The notes beneath the pieces are model-generated. The model did not search any database. It was given only the letters and a program-made list of their open reading frames with translations, and was not told where the DNA came from. From the NCBI RefSeq assembly GCF_001597745.1, contig NZ_LUHJ01000047.1, positions 109,428 through 173,427 of the forward strand: a stretch of DNA of 64,000 nt, in the 5' to 3' direction. Source of the DNA: Anabaena sp. 4-3 (GTDB lineage: Bacteria; Cyanobacteriota; Cyanobacteriia; Cyanobacteriales; Nostocaceae). Within the stretch, counting starts at the first letter, position 1, and each line of letters starts with the position of its first letter. Below, piece by piece: positions 9,150 to 18,222 of this stretch. The translations under genes were made by a program, and so were the position numbers.

Positions 9150-9380
9150 AATACCCTGCGGGAACGCCAAAGGCGTACAAAATTCAAAATTCAAAATGGG
9201 GATTGTTGACTGTTGACTGTTGACAAAATTTCTACCTCGTCTACCTTGTCTACCTTGTCTTCCCCTGCTCCCCTGCTCCCCTGCTCCCCCTGCTCCCCCG
9301 CTTCCTCATCCCCAGTCCCCAGTCCCCATTCCCCAGTCCCCAGTCCCCAATCCCCAATCCCCAATTCCCCATTCCCACTA
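9150..9380. repeat. Mixed intergenic repeats (AATTCAAAAT, TGTTGAC, CCCCTGCT, CCCCAGT/CCCCAAT)
   Basis: The 309-bp gap between proC and the helicase gene is almost entirely repeats. It holds AATTCAAAAT units flanking a CCCTGCGGGAACGCC motif (9150-9196), TGTTGAC copies (9203-9224), CCCCTGCT units (9258-9300) and a CCCCAGT/CCCCAAT array (9308-9375). Only the last 60 bp before the helicase start is unique. Confidence 0.85.
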
Positions 9381-9439
9381 ACGAAGTTGACAAAAGACTC
9401 GTTAATATAGTAAACAGTTCGGTTGCAAATAGTAATTGA

Positions 9440-12121
9440 GTGAATTATCCCGCGTCATCACAAGAACTAGACTTAGGGTTGATATTTCCCTTTGAACTAG
9501 ATCAATTTCAAAAAGATGCGATCGCGTCGCTAAATGCGGGGCGTTCTGTTGTCGTATGTGCGCCCACAGGGTCGGGCAAAACTTTAGTCGGTGAATACGC
9601 CATTTATCGCGCCCTAGCACGAGGGAAACGGGTGTTTTACACCACTCCTTTAAAGGCGTTATCCAATCAAAAATTACGGGACTTCCGCGATAAATTTGGG
9701 TATGATTTGGTGGGCTTGTTAACGGGGGATGCCTCGATTAACAGAGATGCCCCGATTTTGGTGATGACTACCGAGATTTTCCGTAATATGCTCTATGGCA
9801 CACCCATAGGACAAGTTGGAATTTCCTTGGTAGATGTAGAAGCGGTGGTGTTAGACGAATGCCACTACATGAACGATCGCCAACGGGGTACAGTTTGGGA
9901 AGAATCGATTATTTATTGTCCCCGTGAAGTGCAACTGGTAGCCCTATCCGCCACCGTTGCCAATAGCGACCAACTCACCGATTGGCTAAATCGCGTTCAC
10001 GGCCCCACAGACCTGATTTACTCCGATTTTCGCCCCGTCCCCTTAGAATTTCACTACTGTAATCCCAAGGGGTTATTTCCCCTGCTGAATGACAGCAAAA
10101 CCAAAATTAACCCCCGTCTCGCCAACCGAGGTAAAAGAAGACCACGGGATACAGGCAGAAATGGCAGACCCGAAGCCCCCAGCATCCTCTATACCCTAAA
10201 CCAGCTACAGCAACGGGATATGCTCCCGGCAATTTACTTTATCTTCAGTCGCCGGGGATGTGACAAAGCTGTGGCAGAGGTGGGTGACTTATGGCTGGTA
10301 GATAATGAAGAATCTCAGGTGTTGCGACGACAAATCGACGAATTTTTAAGCCGTAACCCCGAAGCCGGACGTTCAGGACAAATTGCCCCCTTATATCGGG
10401 GAATAGCTGCCCACCACGCCGGAATTCTCCCCGCTTGGAAGGTATTAGTAGAAGAATTATTTCAACAAGGCTTAATTAAAGTCGTATTCGCCACGGAAAC
10501 CCTAGCCGCAGGTATTAATATGCCCGCTAGGACAACCGTAATATCTACCCTATCCAAACGTACCGACACCGGACACCGCCTATTAAACGCCTCGGAATTT
10601 TTGCAAATGGCGGGTAGGGCTGGCCGTCGGGGGATGGATAAACAAGGTCATGTAGTGACAGTACAAACTCCCTTTGAAGGAGCCAAAGAAGCCTCCTATT
10701 TAGCCACATCCAAACCTGATCCGCTAGTCAGTCAGTTTACCCCTAGCTACGGCATGGTGTTGAACTTGCTGCAAACCCACACCCTAGAAGAAGCCAGGGA
10801 ACTGATAGAGCGCAGTTTCGGGCAGTACATGGCGACGTTACACTTAAGACCAGACTATGAGTTAATTGACGCAATTAAAGCCGAATTAGCCACAATCGAG
10901 GAGCAAATCGCCTCCGTTACGGAAAATGAACTGGCGATTTATGAAAAACTGCGTCAACGCCTGAAAGTAGAACGCCAGTTATTGAAAACCCTGCAAGCAC
11001 AAGCCCAGGAAACCAGACGAGAACAAGTGAAAATGCTCTTGGACTTTGCTGTGTGCGGCACAATGTTGAGTCTTAAGGGTAAAAATATTACAACCTCTGA
11101 GCCTATCACCGCCGTTTTAGTAGGTCAGTCACCTACTGCTGGTAATTCTAGCTACTTGGTGTGCTTAGGGAAAGATAACCGATGGTATGTAGCAGCTACA
11201 GAGGATGTAGTTGATTTATATGCGGAATTACCACGGGTGGAAGTACCACAGAATATTCTCCCGCCCCAGGAGTTGGTGTTTAAACCGGGTCAATCATATC
11301 GTGGGAATGATATCACAGATGCGATCGCTCAAACTATCCCTGACCCTGATGAATCCTTGCACCTCTCCCCAGAAGTAGCAGAACAACTCAGTCGCATGAC
11401 TGCGGTACAGGCTCAATTAGAAGCAAATCCCCTGTATCAATCAGGTAAGGTGGCGAAGTTTTTCAAACGACGGGAACGCTACGCTGAACTTCAAGAAGAA
11501 CTGCAAGAATTACAGGCGCAAGTCGAGCAACAATCCCAACGTCACTGGGAAGAATTTCTCAACTTAATTACCATTTTGCAGCAATTTAATTGTTTAGATA
11601 ACCTAGTCCCCACAGAACTAGGACAAATCGCCGCCGCCATTCGCGGAGAAAATGAACTATGGCTAGGTTTAGCCTTAGCTAGCGGTGATTTGAACAACTT
11701 AGATCCGCAGCAGTTAGCCGCCGTCATCGCTGCTTTAGTCACAGAAAGCCCCCGCCCCGATAGTCGAGTCAACTTTAACCTCTCGCCAGAAATAGACGCA
11801 GCTTGGGCAAGTTTACAACGAATCCGTCGGGCTGTGTTAAAGGTGCAGTATCGTCATGGTGTAGCATTACCCGTAGGCTTAGAAAATCGATATATTGGCT
11901 TAATTGCCATTGTCGAACAGTGGGCTTTAGGAACTGACTGGGTAGAATTGTGTCAAAACACCACCTTAGATGAAGGTGATGTAGTGCGGATTTTACGTAG
12001 GACATTGGATTTATTATCACAAATACCCCACGTTCCCCATTTACCGGATATTTTACAGCGTAACGCTTACCGTGCTATGCAATTGATTGATCGATTCCCT
12101 GTAAATGAGGTGGTGGAATAA
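9440..12121 (+). CDS. Ski2/Mtr4-like DExH RNA helicase
   Basis: The 893-residue protein begins at a GTG. The two RecA domains carry Walker A APTGSGKT (residues 41-48), the DExH box DECH (139-142), SAT, and QMAGRAGRRGMD (motif VI). The long C-terminal part has a coiled-coil-like stretch (ELQEELQELQAQVEQQ). It ends in a DSHCT-type domain (AAWASLQRIRRAVLKVQYRHG to the end), as in Ski2/Mtr4 exosome helicases. Cyanobacterial members are presumed to act in RNA turnover; the exact RNA substrate is unknown. No neighbour suggests an operon. Confidence 0.9.
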   Translation: MNYPASSQELDLGLIFPFELDQFQKDAIASLNAGRSVVVCAPTGSGKTLVGEYAIYRALARGKRVFYTTPLKALSNQKLRDFRDKFGYDLVGLLTGDASINRDAPILVMTTEIFRNMLYGTPIGQVGISLVDVEAVVLDECHYMNDRQRGTVWEESIIYCPREVQLVALSATVANSDQLTDWLNRVHGPTDLIYSDFRPVPLEFHYCNPKGLFPLLNDSKTKINPRLANRGKRRPRDTGRNGRPEAPSILYTLNQLQQRDMLPAIYFIFSRRGCDKAVAEVGDLWLVDNEESQVLRRQIDEFLSRNPEAGRSGQIAPLYRGIAAHHAGILPAWKVLVEELFQQGLIKVVFATETLAAGINMPARTTVISTLSKRTDTGHRLLNASEFLQMAGRAGRRGMDKQGHVVTVQTPFEGAKEASYLATSKPDPLVSQFTPSYGMVLNLLQTHTLEEARELIERSFGQYMATLHLRPDYELIDAIKAELATIEEQIASVTENELAIYEKLRQRLKVERQLLKTLQAQAQETRREQVKMLLDFAVCGTMLSLKGKNITTSEPITAVLVGQSPTAGNSSYLVCLGKDNRWYVAATEDVVDLYAELPRVEVPQNILPPQELVFKPGQSYRGNDITDAIAQTIPDPDESLHLSPEVAEQLSRMTAVQAQLEANPLYQSGKVAKFFKRRERYAELQEELQELQAQVEQQSQRHWEEFLNLITILQQFNCLDNLVPTELGQIAAAIRGENELWLGLALASGDLNNLDPQQLAAVIAALVTESPRPDSRVNFNLSPEIDAAWASLQRIRRAVLKVQYRHGVALPVGLENRYIGLIAIVEQWALGTDWVELCQNTTLDEGDVVRILRRTLDLLSQIPHVPHLPDILQRNAYRAMQLIDRFPVNEVVE

Positions 12122-12174
12122 ATTAAGACAAATTTTTCAATGGGATAAAATACGCAAACCGCAAGGAACAATCT

Positions 12175-12204
12175 TGTAGAGACGTTGCATGCAACGTCTC
12201 TACA
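12175..12204. repeat. 30-bp perfect palindrome, copy 1
   Basis: The half-site TGTAGAGACGTTGCA is followed at once by its exact reverse complement. An identical copy lies at 50180-50209. It could act as a hairpin in transcripts from the helicase gene, which ends 54 bp upstream. Confidence 0.9.
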
Positions 12205-12264
12205 TTTTTAGAAGGAACTTCACGAAACCGCTCAGGAACTTCCAGATAAAAAAATATTCAAAAT

Positions 12265-12329
12265 GTAGGGTGCGTCAGTACGAGCAACCCCAGGTGTACC
12301 AAGAAAATCTTCATCCTGACGCACCCTAC
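12265..12329. repeat. Inverted-repeat element, GTAGGGTG family
   Basis: GTAGGGTGCGTCAG (12265-12278) and its exact reverse complement (12316-12329) flank a 37-bp centre. Related elements with the same GTAGGGTG terminus lie at 30254-30317 and 50003-50069. Confidence 0.8.
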
Positions 12330-12433
12330 TAATTAACAGTCAAAAAAAATTATTGATGCGTTAGCTATAAGAAACTGGCTAGTTGGGAATTGTAGATCAA
12401 GAGAAGCGATCGCATCTTACCAGAATTTCATCC

Positions 12434-12440
12434 AGGGAGG
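12434..12440 (+). promoter_or_regulatory. Ribosome-binding site deciding a GTG start
   Basis: AGGGAGG lies 6 nt before the GTG at 12447 and supports that codon as the start of the exported protein. Confidence 0.75.
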
Positions 12441-12446
12441 TCAATT

Positions 12447-13121
12447 GTGAACACAGTTATCAAAAGCATTGCTGCGGCTACATTAACTGTATTAGTCGGC
12501 TACTCAACTCATGCAGTAGTTGCACAACCCCAAAACAATCATCAAGGACTTACCATTGCTCAAGCCGCAAACTTACAAGACACCTTGATTGTACCAGGGG
12601 AAAGAGTAGGCCCGGTAACACGCAAAACCACCAGGAGAGATTTAGCCAGAATTTTTGGTGCTTCCCGTGTCGTTGATAAAACGATTTCCGGGCCTGAAGG
12701 GATGGGTAGTTTTCCCGCCACTCAAGTAAATCTGAATCGGGGACGTTCATTTTTGGTAGTCTGGACTGATAACACCCGGACTAAACCCGTAGAGGTGCGT
12801 ATCTTGGGTACTGCCTGGAAAACTCGCGAAGGTATTGGTGTAGGAACTCCTTGGAGTGAGTTACGCCAAAAGTTGGGTAATTTCAAAGTCTCAGGTTTGG
12901 GTTGGGACTATGGCGGGACTGTTTTCTTGGAAAATACTAAATTATCTCGCTATCAAGGTAAAATCTTTTTAAGAGTAGATGCAGATACCAAAGCCCCCGA
13001 AAGGTATCCTCAAGATTACCAAGCAGTGTCAGGAGATGCAATTTTTGCTTCTACAAATCCTCACTGGAAACGATTAGGCATGAAGGTAGATCAAGTTATT
13101 GTTTTTCTCAACCCAAATTAA
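12447..13121 (+). CDS. Exported hypothetical protein
   Basis: The 224-residue protein starts at GTG with a strong Shine-Dalgarno. Residues 1-26 look like a Sec signal peptide (MNTVIKSIAAATLTVLVGYS..., then THAVVAQ with an AxA-like cleavage site). The mature part is soluble, with repeated Gly/Trp motifs (TAWKTREGIGVGTPWSELRQ, GLGWDYGGTVFLEN). It resembles uncharacterised periplasmic proteins, but I do not recognise the family. It has no obvious operon partner. Confidence 0.8.
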   Translation: MNTVIKSIAAATLTVLVGYSTHAVVAQPQNNHQGLTIAQAANLQDTLIVPGERVGPVTRKTTRRDLARIFGASRVVDKTISGPEGMGSFPATQVNLNRGRSFLVVWTDNTRTKPVEVRILGTAWKTREGIGVGTPWSELRQKLGNFKVSGLGWDYGGTVFLENTKLSRYQGKIFLRVDADTKAPERYPQDYQAVSGDAIFASTNPHWKRLGMKVDQVIVFLNPN

Positions 13122-13252
13122 ATGACAACTTCTACCAAATTTCGGTAACAATGGGCTTAATATAATTTAAGCAACTTTTGCGCCTACCCTACGGTTTTCG
13201 CTTTAACAGTATGCGTGAATATTAAGCTCAACTGGATAGAGAAATGGTAGGA

Positions 13253-13669
13253 CTAAACAAACCAGTTCTCTGGCGACAGTTCTGAGAAATCCGCATAGTC
13301 TGATATATTATTAGTGACTAAAGTCAGACTATTTACCTTAGCGATCGCTGCAATCTGTCCATCTGCATAAGCTGGCGTTTTGCCTATACTCACTAATCGC
13401 GCTCTTTCCACCGCAAACCATTCACTTGCTACATGACAATAGGGCAGAATAGGAATCTTGGGTTGAACTATCTCTCTGAGATAATGTTCAACTCTTTCTC
13501 GCCTTCTAGAAGCAGGTAGACGATAGCAGCCAAATAGTAGTTCGTGCCATGTAATCGAGGAAATTGCAACTTCTCCATCATACTGTTGCAACTTTGAAAT
13601 AACTGCTGGATTCGGTCGCATCCTCACAGGCTCAGAGATTATATTAGTATCGAGCAAAAAGCGACTCAC
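13253..13669 (-). CDS. VapC-like PIN-domain ribonuclease toxin
   Basis: The 138-residue protein has the PIN-domain acidic set: D7 in FLLDTNI, E43 in ITWHELLFG, D103 in YADGQIAA, and N120/D124 in VTNNISDY. These residues bind metal in VapC RNases. Its start overlaps the upstream antitoxin-like gene by 4 bp, the usual type II toxin-antitoxin arrangement. Length and motif spacing are normal, so it is probably active. Confidence 0.9.
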   Translation of the reverse strand: MSRFLLDTNIISEPVRMRPNPAVISKLQQYDGEVAISSITWHELLFGCYRLPASRRRERVEHYLREIVQPKIPILPYCHVASEWFAVERARLVSIGKTPAYADGQIAAIAKVNSLTLVTNNISDYADFSELSPENWFV

Positions 13670-13947
13670 AAATTTACCTCGCGCCCAGGCGACTTGTCAC
13701 GCACATCCCGCCAAATTTCATCAGGATCAATTTCAATACCTTCTTCTATAATTTCTTGACGAAATTGTGCTAAAGATTGCCAAAAACTTGACTGGCTTTG
13801 CAATAGACGTTCATATTCAGCCAGAGATAAGATGACAGCAACTTGCGCCCCCTCTCGCGTAATTTGCACTGATTCACCTTGCTCGACTTCCTGAAAAATT
13901 TTGTCCAAATTTGCAGGAACTTGCTCAATAGAATACTGATGAGACAT
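13666..13947 (-). CDS. Phd/YefM-family antitoxin
   Basis: From the ATG at 13947 the product is 93 residues. It opens with HQYSIEQVPANLDKIFQEVE and continues with VQITREGAQVAVILSLAEYERL, the Phd/YefM DNA-binding fold. The C-terminal part is acidic and probably wraps the toxin. An ATG seven codons upstream (13968) is possible but would overlap the photolyase-like gene by 14 bp and extend the family's usual N-terminus. It overlaps the PIN gene by 4 bp. Confidence 0.85.
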   Translation of the reverse strand: MSHQYSIEQVPANLDKIFQEVEQGESVQITREGAQVAVILSLAEYERLLQSQSSFWQSLAQFRQEIIEEGIEIDPDEIWRDVRDKSPGREVNL

Positions 13948-13954
13948 TGGGCTT

Positions 13955-15469
13955 TTAGCTGTTGACATTACTAAAAGTATACAACCATTCTTGAGCTTGC
14001 TGGCGGATAGACTCTAATTCTTCAGTAGACATTTTGTCGAGGTTTTTTAAAATAAAACTCATCCGCCCTTGAGTTTGCAATTTATCACGGTGTTGGTCGA
14101 GAAAGTTCCAATAAAAGAAGTTAAACGGACAAGCATTCTTACCAACCCGTTCTTTATGATTGTAAACACAACCTTTGCAATAATCGCTCATCTTATTTAT
14201 GTAATTGGCAGATGCAGCATAAGGTTTTGATGCTAATATTCCCCCATCTGCAAATAAACCCATACCAATGACATTAGTTTGCATCACCCAATCATAAGCA
14301 TCAATAAATACAGCGTGAAACCAATTTTCTACTGCTTGCGGTGAAATTCCCGCAATCAGAGCAAAGTTACTCAATACCATTAATCTTTGGATATGATGAG
14401 CGTATCCTGTATTTTTTATTTGGTTAAAAGTCTGGTGTAAACAATTCATTTGAGTTTCACCAGTCCAAAAGAATTCCGGTAATGGTTGGGTGTGGTTAAA
14501 CCAATTTTTATCAGGGTATTCTGTCTCTACAAAATGATAAACTCCCCGCATATATTCCCGCCATCCCAACACCTGACGAATAAAACCTTCTACACTATTT
14601 AACGGCAGTTGGTACTGGTGATAAGCTGTTTCTGCTGCTTGAATAACTTCTAAAGGTTGCAGTAAACCGAGATTTAAGTAAGGAGAAATTAAAGCGTGCC
14701 ATAATGTTTCTTCTCCAGTTACCATTGCATCTTGGTGAGTACCAAAATTAGATAACCGATATTTAATAAACCAATTTAAAACTTGTAGTGCTTGTTGGCG
14801 AGTTACCCCCCAACGAAACGGTTCTACATTTCCGTAGGTGGGAATATTTAAAGACTTGACTTGGGCGATAACATCAAGAGTAATCTCATCGGGTTCAAAC
14901 CATTGGGCTGGAGGTGTATTTAATTTACCTTTGGGTGGTTGACGATTTTCTTTGTCTAAATTCCACTGTCCCCCAATTGGTTTATCTTTGTCCATTAAAA
15001 TCTGAAACCGTCGCCTACCTTCACGATAAAAATCTTCCATTAATAGGCGTTTACGCTTTTTAGCCCAATGGTGAAATTCTTCTGTACTCCACAAAAAAAG
15101 ATTATTAGAAATAAAGGTAATTTTACAGGGTAAATCTAAACTGTGAATGAATTGGGTAAATGGTTTATCATTAGGTGTCATCACCCGTAATTCAGAAATA
15201 TGATTATCTTGAATCCAAGCTGTTAACGGTATGATGAAATCTGTGGCTATTTTGTAGGTGACAGCATATTTTTTCAGGCGTAATTCTTCAGCAAAGTGCC
15301 GCATGGCTGACCAAACTAACACTAATTTTTGCTGATGATAAGCCCGTGTTTGGATATGTTCTAGTGATTCAATAAAAATCACAGGGACATTTTTTTGATC
15401 AACACAACTTTGTAATGCGGCTTGTTGTTCGTAAAGTTGATCACCTAATATCCAAATACCAATAGTCAC
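13955..15469 (-). CDS. FeS-type photolyase/cryptochrome-like protein (DPRP family)
   Basis: About 504 residues from the GTG at 15469, which has GGAG upstream; an ATG at 15490 would add seven residues encoded by a repeat-like sequence. The N-terminus GIWILGDQL and the region SANYINKMSDYCKGCVYNHK fit the DPRP family. Other family blocks are WREYMRGVY and GMGLFADGGILASKPY. C-terminal cysteines (YCKGCVYNHK and NACPFN) match the [4Fe-4S] ligands of bacterial FeS-BCP (6-4) photolyases. A role in light-dependent DNA repair or signalling is inferred. The vapBC-like pair follows within 10 bp. Confidence 0.87.
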   Translation of the reverse strand: MTIGIWILGDQLYEQQAALQSCVDQKNVPVIFIESLEHIQTRAYHQQKLVLVWSAMRHFAEELRLKKYAVTYKIATDFIIPLTAWIQDNHISELRVMTPNDKPFTQFIHSLDLPCKITFISNNLFLWSTEEFHHWAKKRKRLLMEDFYREGRRRFQILMDKDKPIGGQWNLDKENRQPPKGKLNTPPAQWFEPDEITLDVIAQVKSLNIPTYGNVEPFRWGVTRQQALQVLNWFIKYRLSNFGTHQDAMVTGEETLWHALISPYLNLGLLQPLEVIQAAETAYHQYQLPLNSVEGFIRQVLGWREYMRGVYHFVETEYPDKNWFNHTQPLPEFFWTGETQMNCLHQTFNQIKNTGYAHHIQRLMVLSNFALIAGISPQAVENWFHAVFIDAYDWVMQTNVIGMGLFADGGILASKPYAASANYINKMSDYCKGCVYNHKERVGKNACPFNFFYWNFLDQHRDKLQTQGRMSFILKNLDKMSTEELESIRQQAQEWLYTFSNVNS

Positions 15470-15490
15470 GTCGCTGCGCTCCGAATGCAA

Positions 15491-15710
15491 AATTCAAAAT
15501 TCAAAATTAAATACCCCACGGATAAATCCGGGGGCTTGAATTAGTGTTTTTTCACTTTTTTCTTCTCCATAAATCAATTTAGCGCGAAGTCAGAGCGGAG
15601 GTTTCCTCCGCTCTGAACTTCGTAAGAGAGGGGCTTGTATCATTGTTTTCTTCGGTTATGAGTGGAGACGCGATGAATCGCGTCTAGAAAATGGTGAATA
15701 GTAAAACAGC
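15491..15710. repeat. Cluster of three hairpins, IS200/IS605-relic (PATE-like) candidate
   Basis: After AATTCAAAAT units there are three strong palindromes. The first is CCCCACGGAT/ATCCGGGGG (15514-15534). The second is CGAAGT-CAGAGCGGAGG with its complement (15585-15622, one bulge). The third is AGACGCGAT/ATCGCGTCT (15666-15685). The first resembles imperfect end hairpins recognised by TnpA-type transposases of IS200/IS605 elements. No transposase gene lies between them. Confidence 0.55.
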
Positions 15711-15962
15711 TTATTTTTGATTAGCGGATTTAAATCTACCAGCAGTAAAGTTGCGCTTACTTAAATGCTTGGTTTGACGTTTGGTGACTCGTTCCCGCCA
15801 CATCCGAAAACTAGATTCTTTCATTTCTCGGCGCATTAAAGCAATTACCTCTTTTTCTGATAAGCCGAATTGAATTTCAATAGCCTCAAAAGGGGTTCTA
15901 TCTTCCCAAGCCATTTCGATAATGCGATCTATGGTTGAAGTATCTAATTCGGGTAACTTCAT
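15711..15962 (-). CDS. TIGR03643/DUF2805-family small protein
   Basis: The 83-residue basic protein matches the TIGR03643 family: IDRIIEMAWEDRTPFEAI, FGLSEKEVIALMRREMK, SFRMWRERV, then a KRQTKHLSKR tail. The middle looks like a helix-turn-helix. Function is unknown. Family members are often found near cryptochrome/photolyase genes, as here (gene starts 220-240 bp downstream of this stop, same strand). Confidence 0.85.
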   Translation of the reverse strand: MKLPELDTSTIDRIIEMAWEDRTPFEAIEIQFGLSEKEVIALMRREMKESSFRMWRERVTKRQTKHLSKRNFTAGRFKSANQK

Positions 15963-16028
15963 GTTTTTAGAACAGATTTGCAGTTATTAATATTCTAATA
16001 ATTCACTTTCCAGTATTCCCAATGTAGT

Positions 16029-16724
16029 TTAAGCGGTGTGGGTGGGAGTGTTATTTTCGGTTTGAGTTGCTAGCTTTTGTCCTATTTTCGGTTCTGTACC
16101 AGCAAGTAAACGCTCAATATTACCTCGGTGGCGCAAAATGACATACAGCCCACCAGCTACACCAAATAAAATATAGGGTAGGGGTTGCTGAAAAATGACC
16201 ATGAAAATGGAAACAGCGATCGCACCAGCAATTGAACTCAATGATACAATCCGTGATATGGCGACAACGATGGCAAATACACCCACTGTAGCTAAACCGA
16301 CTTGCCAAGACATCGCCAACAAAATTCCCAAGCTAGTGGCGACAGATTTACCACCTGTAAAGCCTAAAAAGATAGACTTACTGTGTCCCAAAATAGCTGC
16401 TAAACCTACTAAGGTAACTAGGCAAGGTTGCCAAAGTTTGATGTCTACTGTGGAAGGAATCAGATTTTGACTAGCAGCGAAGTTGAATAACAAGTAAACT
16501 AGAGCGATCGCTAATACTCCCTTTAAGCAATCAACTAATAACACAAATGCGCCCGCACCTTTACCCAAGGTTCTCAGAACATTGGTTGCACCAGTCGAAC
16601 CTGAACCCACTTCCCGGATATCAATCCCCTTGAGTTGTTTCACTGTAATATAACCCGTAGGAAAAGAACCCAACAGGTAAGCTATTAGTACAATTGCACC
16701 ACACAAACTTAACCAAACAGCCAT
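16029..16724 (-). CDS. plsY: Glycerol-3-phosphate acyltransferase PlsY
   Basis: The 231-residue integral membrane protein shows the PlsY motifs: YLLGSFPTGYI near the N-terminus, REVGSGSTGATNVLRTLGKGAG, GHSKSIFLGFTGGKSVATSLG, and HRGNIERLLAGTEPKIG. PlsY transfers acyl groups from acyl-phosphate to glycerol-3-phosphate, the first step of phospholipid synthesis. Hydrophobic segments alternate with these loops as expected. It is on the same strand as the upstream tnpB but that element is a separate insertion. Confidence 0.96.
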   Translation of the reverse strand: MAVWLSLCGAIVLIAYLLGSFPTGYITVKQLKGIDIREVGSGSTGATNVLRTLGKGAGAFVLLVDCLKGVLAIALVYLLFNFAASQNLIPSTVDIKLWQPCLVTLVGLAAILGHSKSIFLGFTGGKSVATSLGILLAMSWQVGLATVGVFAIVVAISRIVSLSSIAGAIAVSIFMVIFQQPLPYILFGVAGGLYVILRHRGNIERLLAGTEPKIGQKLATQTENNTPTHTA

Positions 16725-16737
16725 AGGAAATTTTCAA

Positions 16738-16800
16738 GAGTTAATAGTTCATAGTCAATAGTCTATATTGAGTCGTCCCAGAGTTTTTGACTAATGACTC
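16738..16800. repeat. Degenerate TAATAGTC/TGACTAA tandem repeats
   Basis: Imperfect heptamer-type copies (TTAATAGTTCATAGTCAATAG and TGACTAATGACTC) lie between plsY and the right end of the TnpB element. Confidence 0.7.
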
Positions 16801-16822
16801 TTGATATCAGTTGCGTGAACTA

Positions 16823-16851
16823 CTCCAACTATAGCGTCAGCTTAGTTGGAG
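16823..16851 (-). repeat. Right-end hairpin of the TnpB element (possible omega-RNA end)
   Basis: An 8-bp perfect stem with a 13-nt loop overlaps the last bases of tnpB. In studied TnpB systems the guide (omega) RNA spans the 3' end of tnpB and the right end, so such an RNA may be encoded here. No RNA is shown by sequence alone. Confidence 0.45.
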
Positions 16852-18052
16852 CTTCCAACTTCACGGAAGATTGCCGCATCTTGGATTTGCGTCCGCGAAT
16901 TGGTCTTATATCCTCTCCATTGGCGTTAGCCTCCCCCGTCCCAGAGGAGGACAGTATCCTGATACCCTCTGCTCTAATATTCATTGCCGCATTACCATCT
17001 CTATCGTGATGAGTTCCGCAACTTGGGCAAGTCCAAGTTCTCACATCTAGCGGTAACTCATTCACTTGATAATGACAATTAGAACAAAGTTTTGAACTAG
17101 GAAACCATCGATCTATTTCTATCAACTTTCCACTACTACGTTCTAATTTGTAGCTTAGGAAATTTACAAATGTTCCCCATCCAGTATCAGATATCGCTTT
17201 TGCTAGTTTGCGGTTATGAACCATGCCCTTGACATTGAGGTTTTCGACTACTACCACTTGATTGTTATCAACTATCTTTCTAGACAGTTTGTGTAGGTAG
17301 TCTTGACGGACATTGCTAACTTGTTCATATACCCTAGCGACAATCTTGTTAGCCTTTCTACGACGATTGCTACCTTTGTTTTTCCGTGCAGCAATGCGTT
17401 GTTTTACAGCTAGATTTTTTTCGTATTTGGATAGATGTTTTGGGTTTTGATATTTGGAAACTTTCTCCCCATCATAAGTCACAGCAAAATCCTTTACACC
17501 TAAGTCAATTCCTATAACCTTACCATCTGTCTTAGATGCAGGATAGTCACCCTCATATTCCATCACAACCGATGCGTAGTATTTACCAGACGGGCATTTA
17601 CTAACAGTTACGGTTTTGATTACTCCATCAACAGGTCGATGAATTTTTGCATTGACAGTACCCAATCTACCAGGGAACTTCAAAGCGTTATCAACCTGTT
17701 TCACTTTTTGAGGATATTGAATTGATTGTCTATGATGTTTTGATTTGAATCTGGGATATTTTGCTCTACCTTCAAAAAAGTTTTGATAAGCACGGCTAAG
17801 ATTGAGACTCACAGATTGTAAAACCTGTGAATAGCACTCCCCTAACCATTCAGTCTCTTTTTCTTTCTTGAGTTTTGGTAATAAAGAATTTAGTCCAGAC
17901 TGAGACAAGCCTTTGCCAGTCGCTTTATAGGTTTTGATACATTTGTTCAACCCATAATTCCACCACCAACGCGCACAACCAAAATGTTGAGCTAACACTT
18001 GGATCTGCTCATCAGTGGGGTATAGCCTGACTTTTACCGCTTGTCGTCTCAT
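16829..18052 (-). CDS. tnpB: RNA-guided nuclease TnpB (OrfB)
   Basis: The 407-residue protein looks intact. The RuvC-like triad is D183 (GIDLGVKDFA), E270 (VVVENLNVKGM) and D352 (DRDGNAAMNI). The zinc-ribbon cysteines are C323/C326 and C342/C345. The N-terminal OrfB helix-turn-helix includes VRLYPTDEQIQVLAQHFGCA. TnpB cleaves DNA guided by an RNA from the element's right end and promotes element retention. No TnpA lies nearby, so mobility would need one in trans. The start ATG at 18052 gives the usual short N-terminus. Confidence 0.93.
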   Translation of the reverse strand: MRRQAVKVRLYPTDEQIQVLAQHFGCARWWWNYGLNKCIKTYKATGKGLSQSGLNSLLPKLKKEKETEWLGECYSQVLQSVSLNLSRAYQNFFEGRAKYPRFKSKHHRQSIQYPQKVKQVDNALKFPGRLGTVNAKIHRPVDGVIKTVTVSKCPSGKYYASVVMEYEGDYPASKTDGKVIGIDLGVKDFAVTYDGEKVSKYQNPKHLSKYEKNLAVKQRIAARKNKGSNRRRKANKIVARVYEQVSNVRQDYLHKLSRKIVDNNQVVVVENLNVKGMVHNRKLAKAISDTGWGTFVNFLSYKLERSSGKLIEIDRWFPSSKLCSNCHYQVNELPLDVRTWTCPSCGTHHDRDGNAAMNIRAEGIRILSSSGTGEANANGEDIRPIRGRKSKMRQSSVKLEAPTKLTL

Positions 18053-18195
18053 CTAAACTCATCCAAGTATCGACCTGTTACTGTCATATACATATTGTGG
18101 TAATTCTGCCCAGAAAATATTTGGCTACTCCTCATATATCTCCTTCTCGCCTTACGGCATTGTCGGAGATACAATCGTCGCATCCCGGCTTATAT

Positions 18196-18222
18196 CCCCA
18201 CATTCCATTCTTATAGGTGGGG
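18196..18222 (-). repeat. Left-end hairpin of the TnpB element
   Basis: CCCCAC (18196-18201) and GTGGGG (18217-18222) can pair around a 15-nt loop. The hairpin starts two bases after the Uma2 stop codon (18225-18227). Confidence 0.55.

Noticed and set aside
9213..9410. Plus-strand ORF of 65 codons in the proC-helicase gap
   Set aside because: Ser/Pro-only composition from tandem repeats (SPQSPIPNSP type); no credible protein.
13955..15490. ATG start at 15490 for the photolyase-like gene
   Set aside because: The first seven codons fall in a repeat-like sequence; the GTG at 15469 has a GGAG upstream and gives the family-like N-terminus.
16794..17009. Plus-strand ORF over the 3' end of tnpB
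   Set aside because: It is antisense to tnpB and has no independent support.
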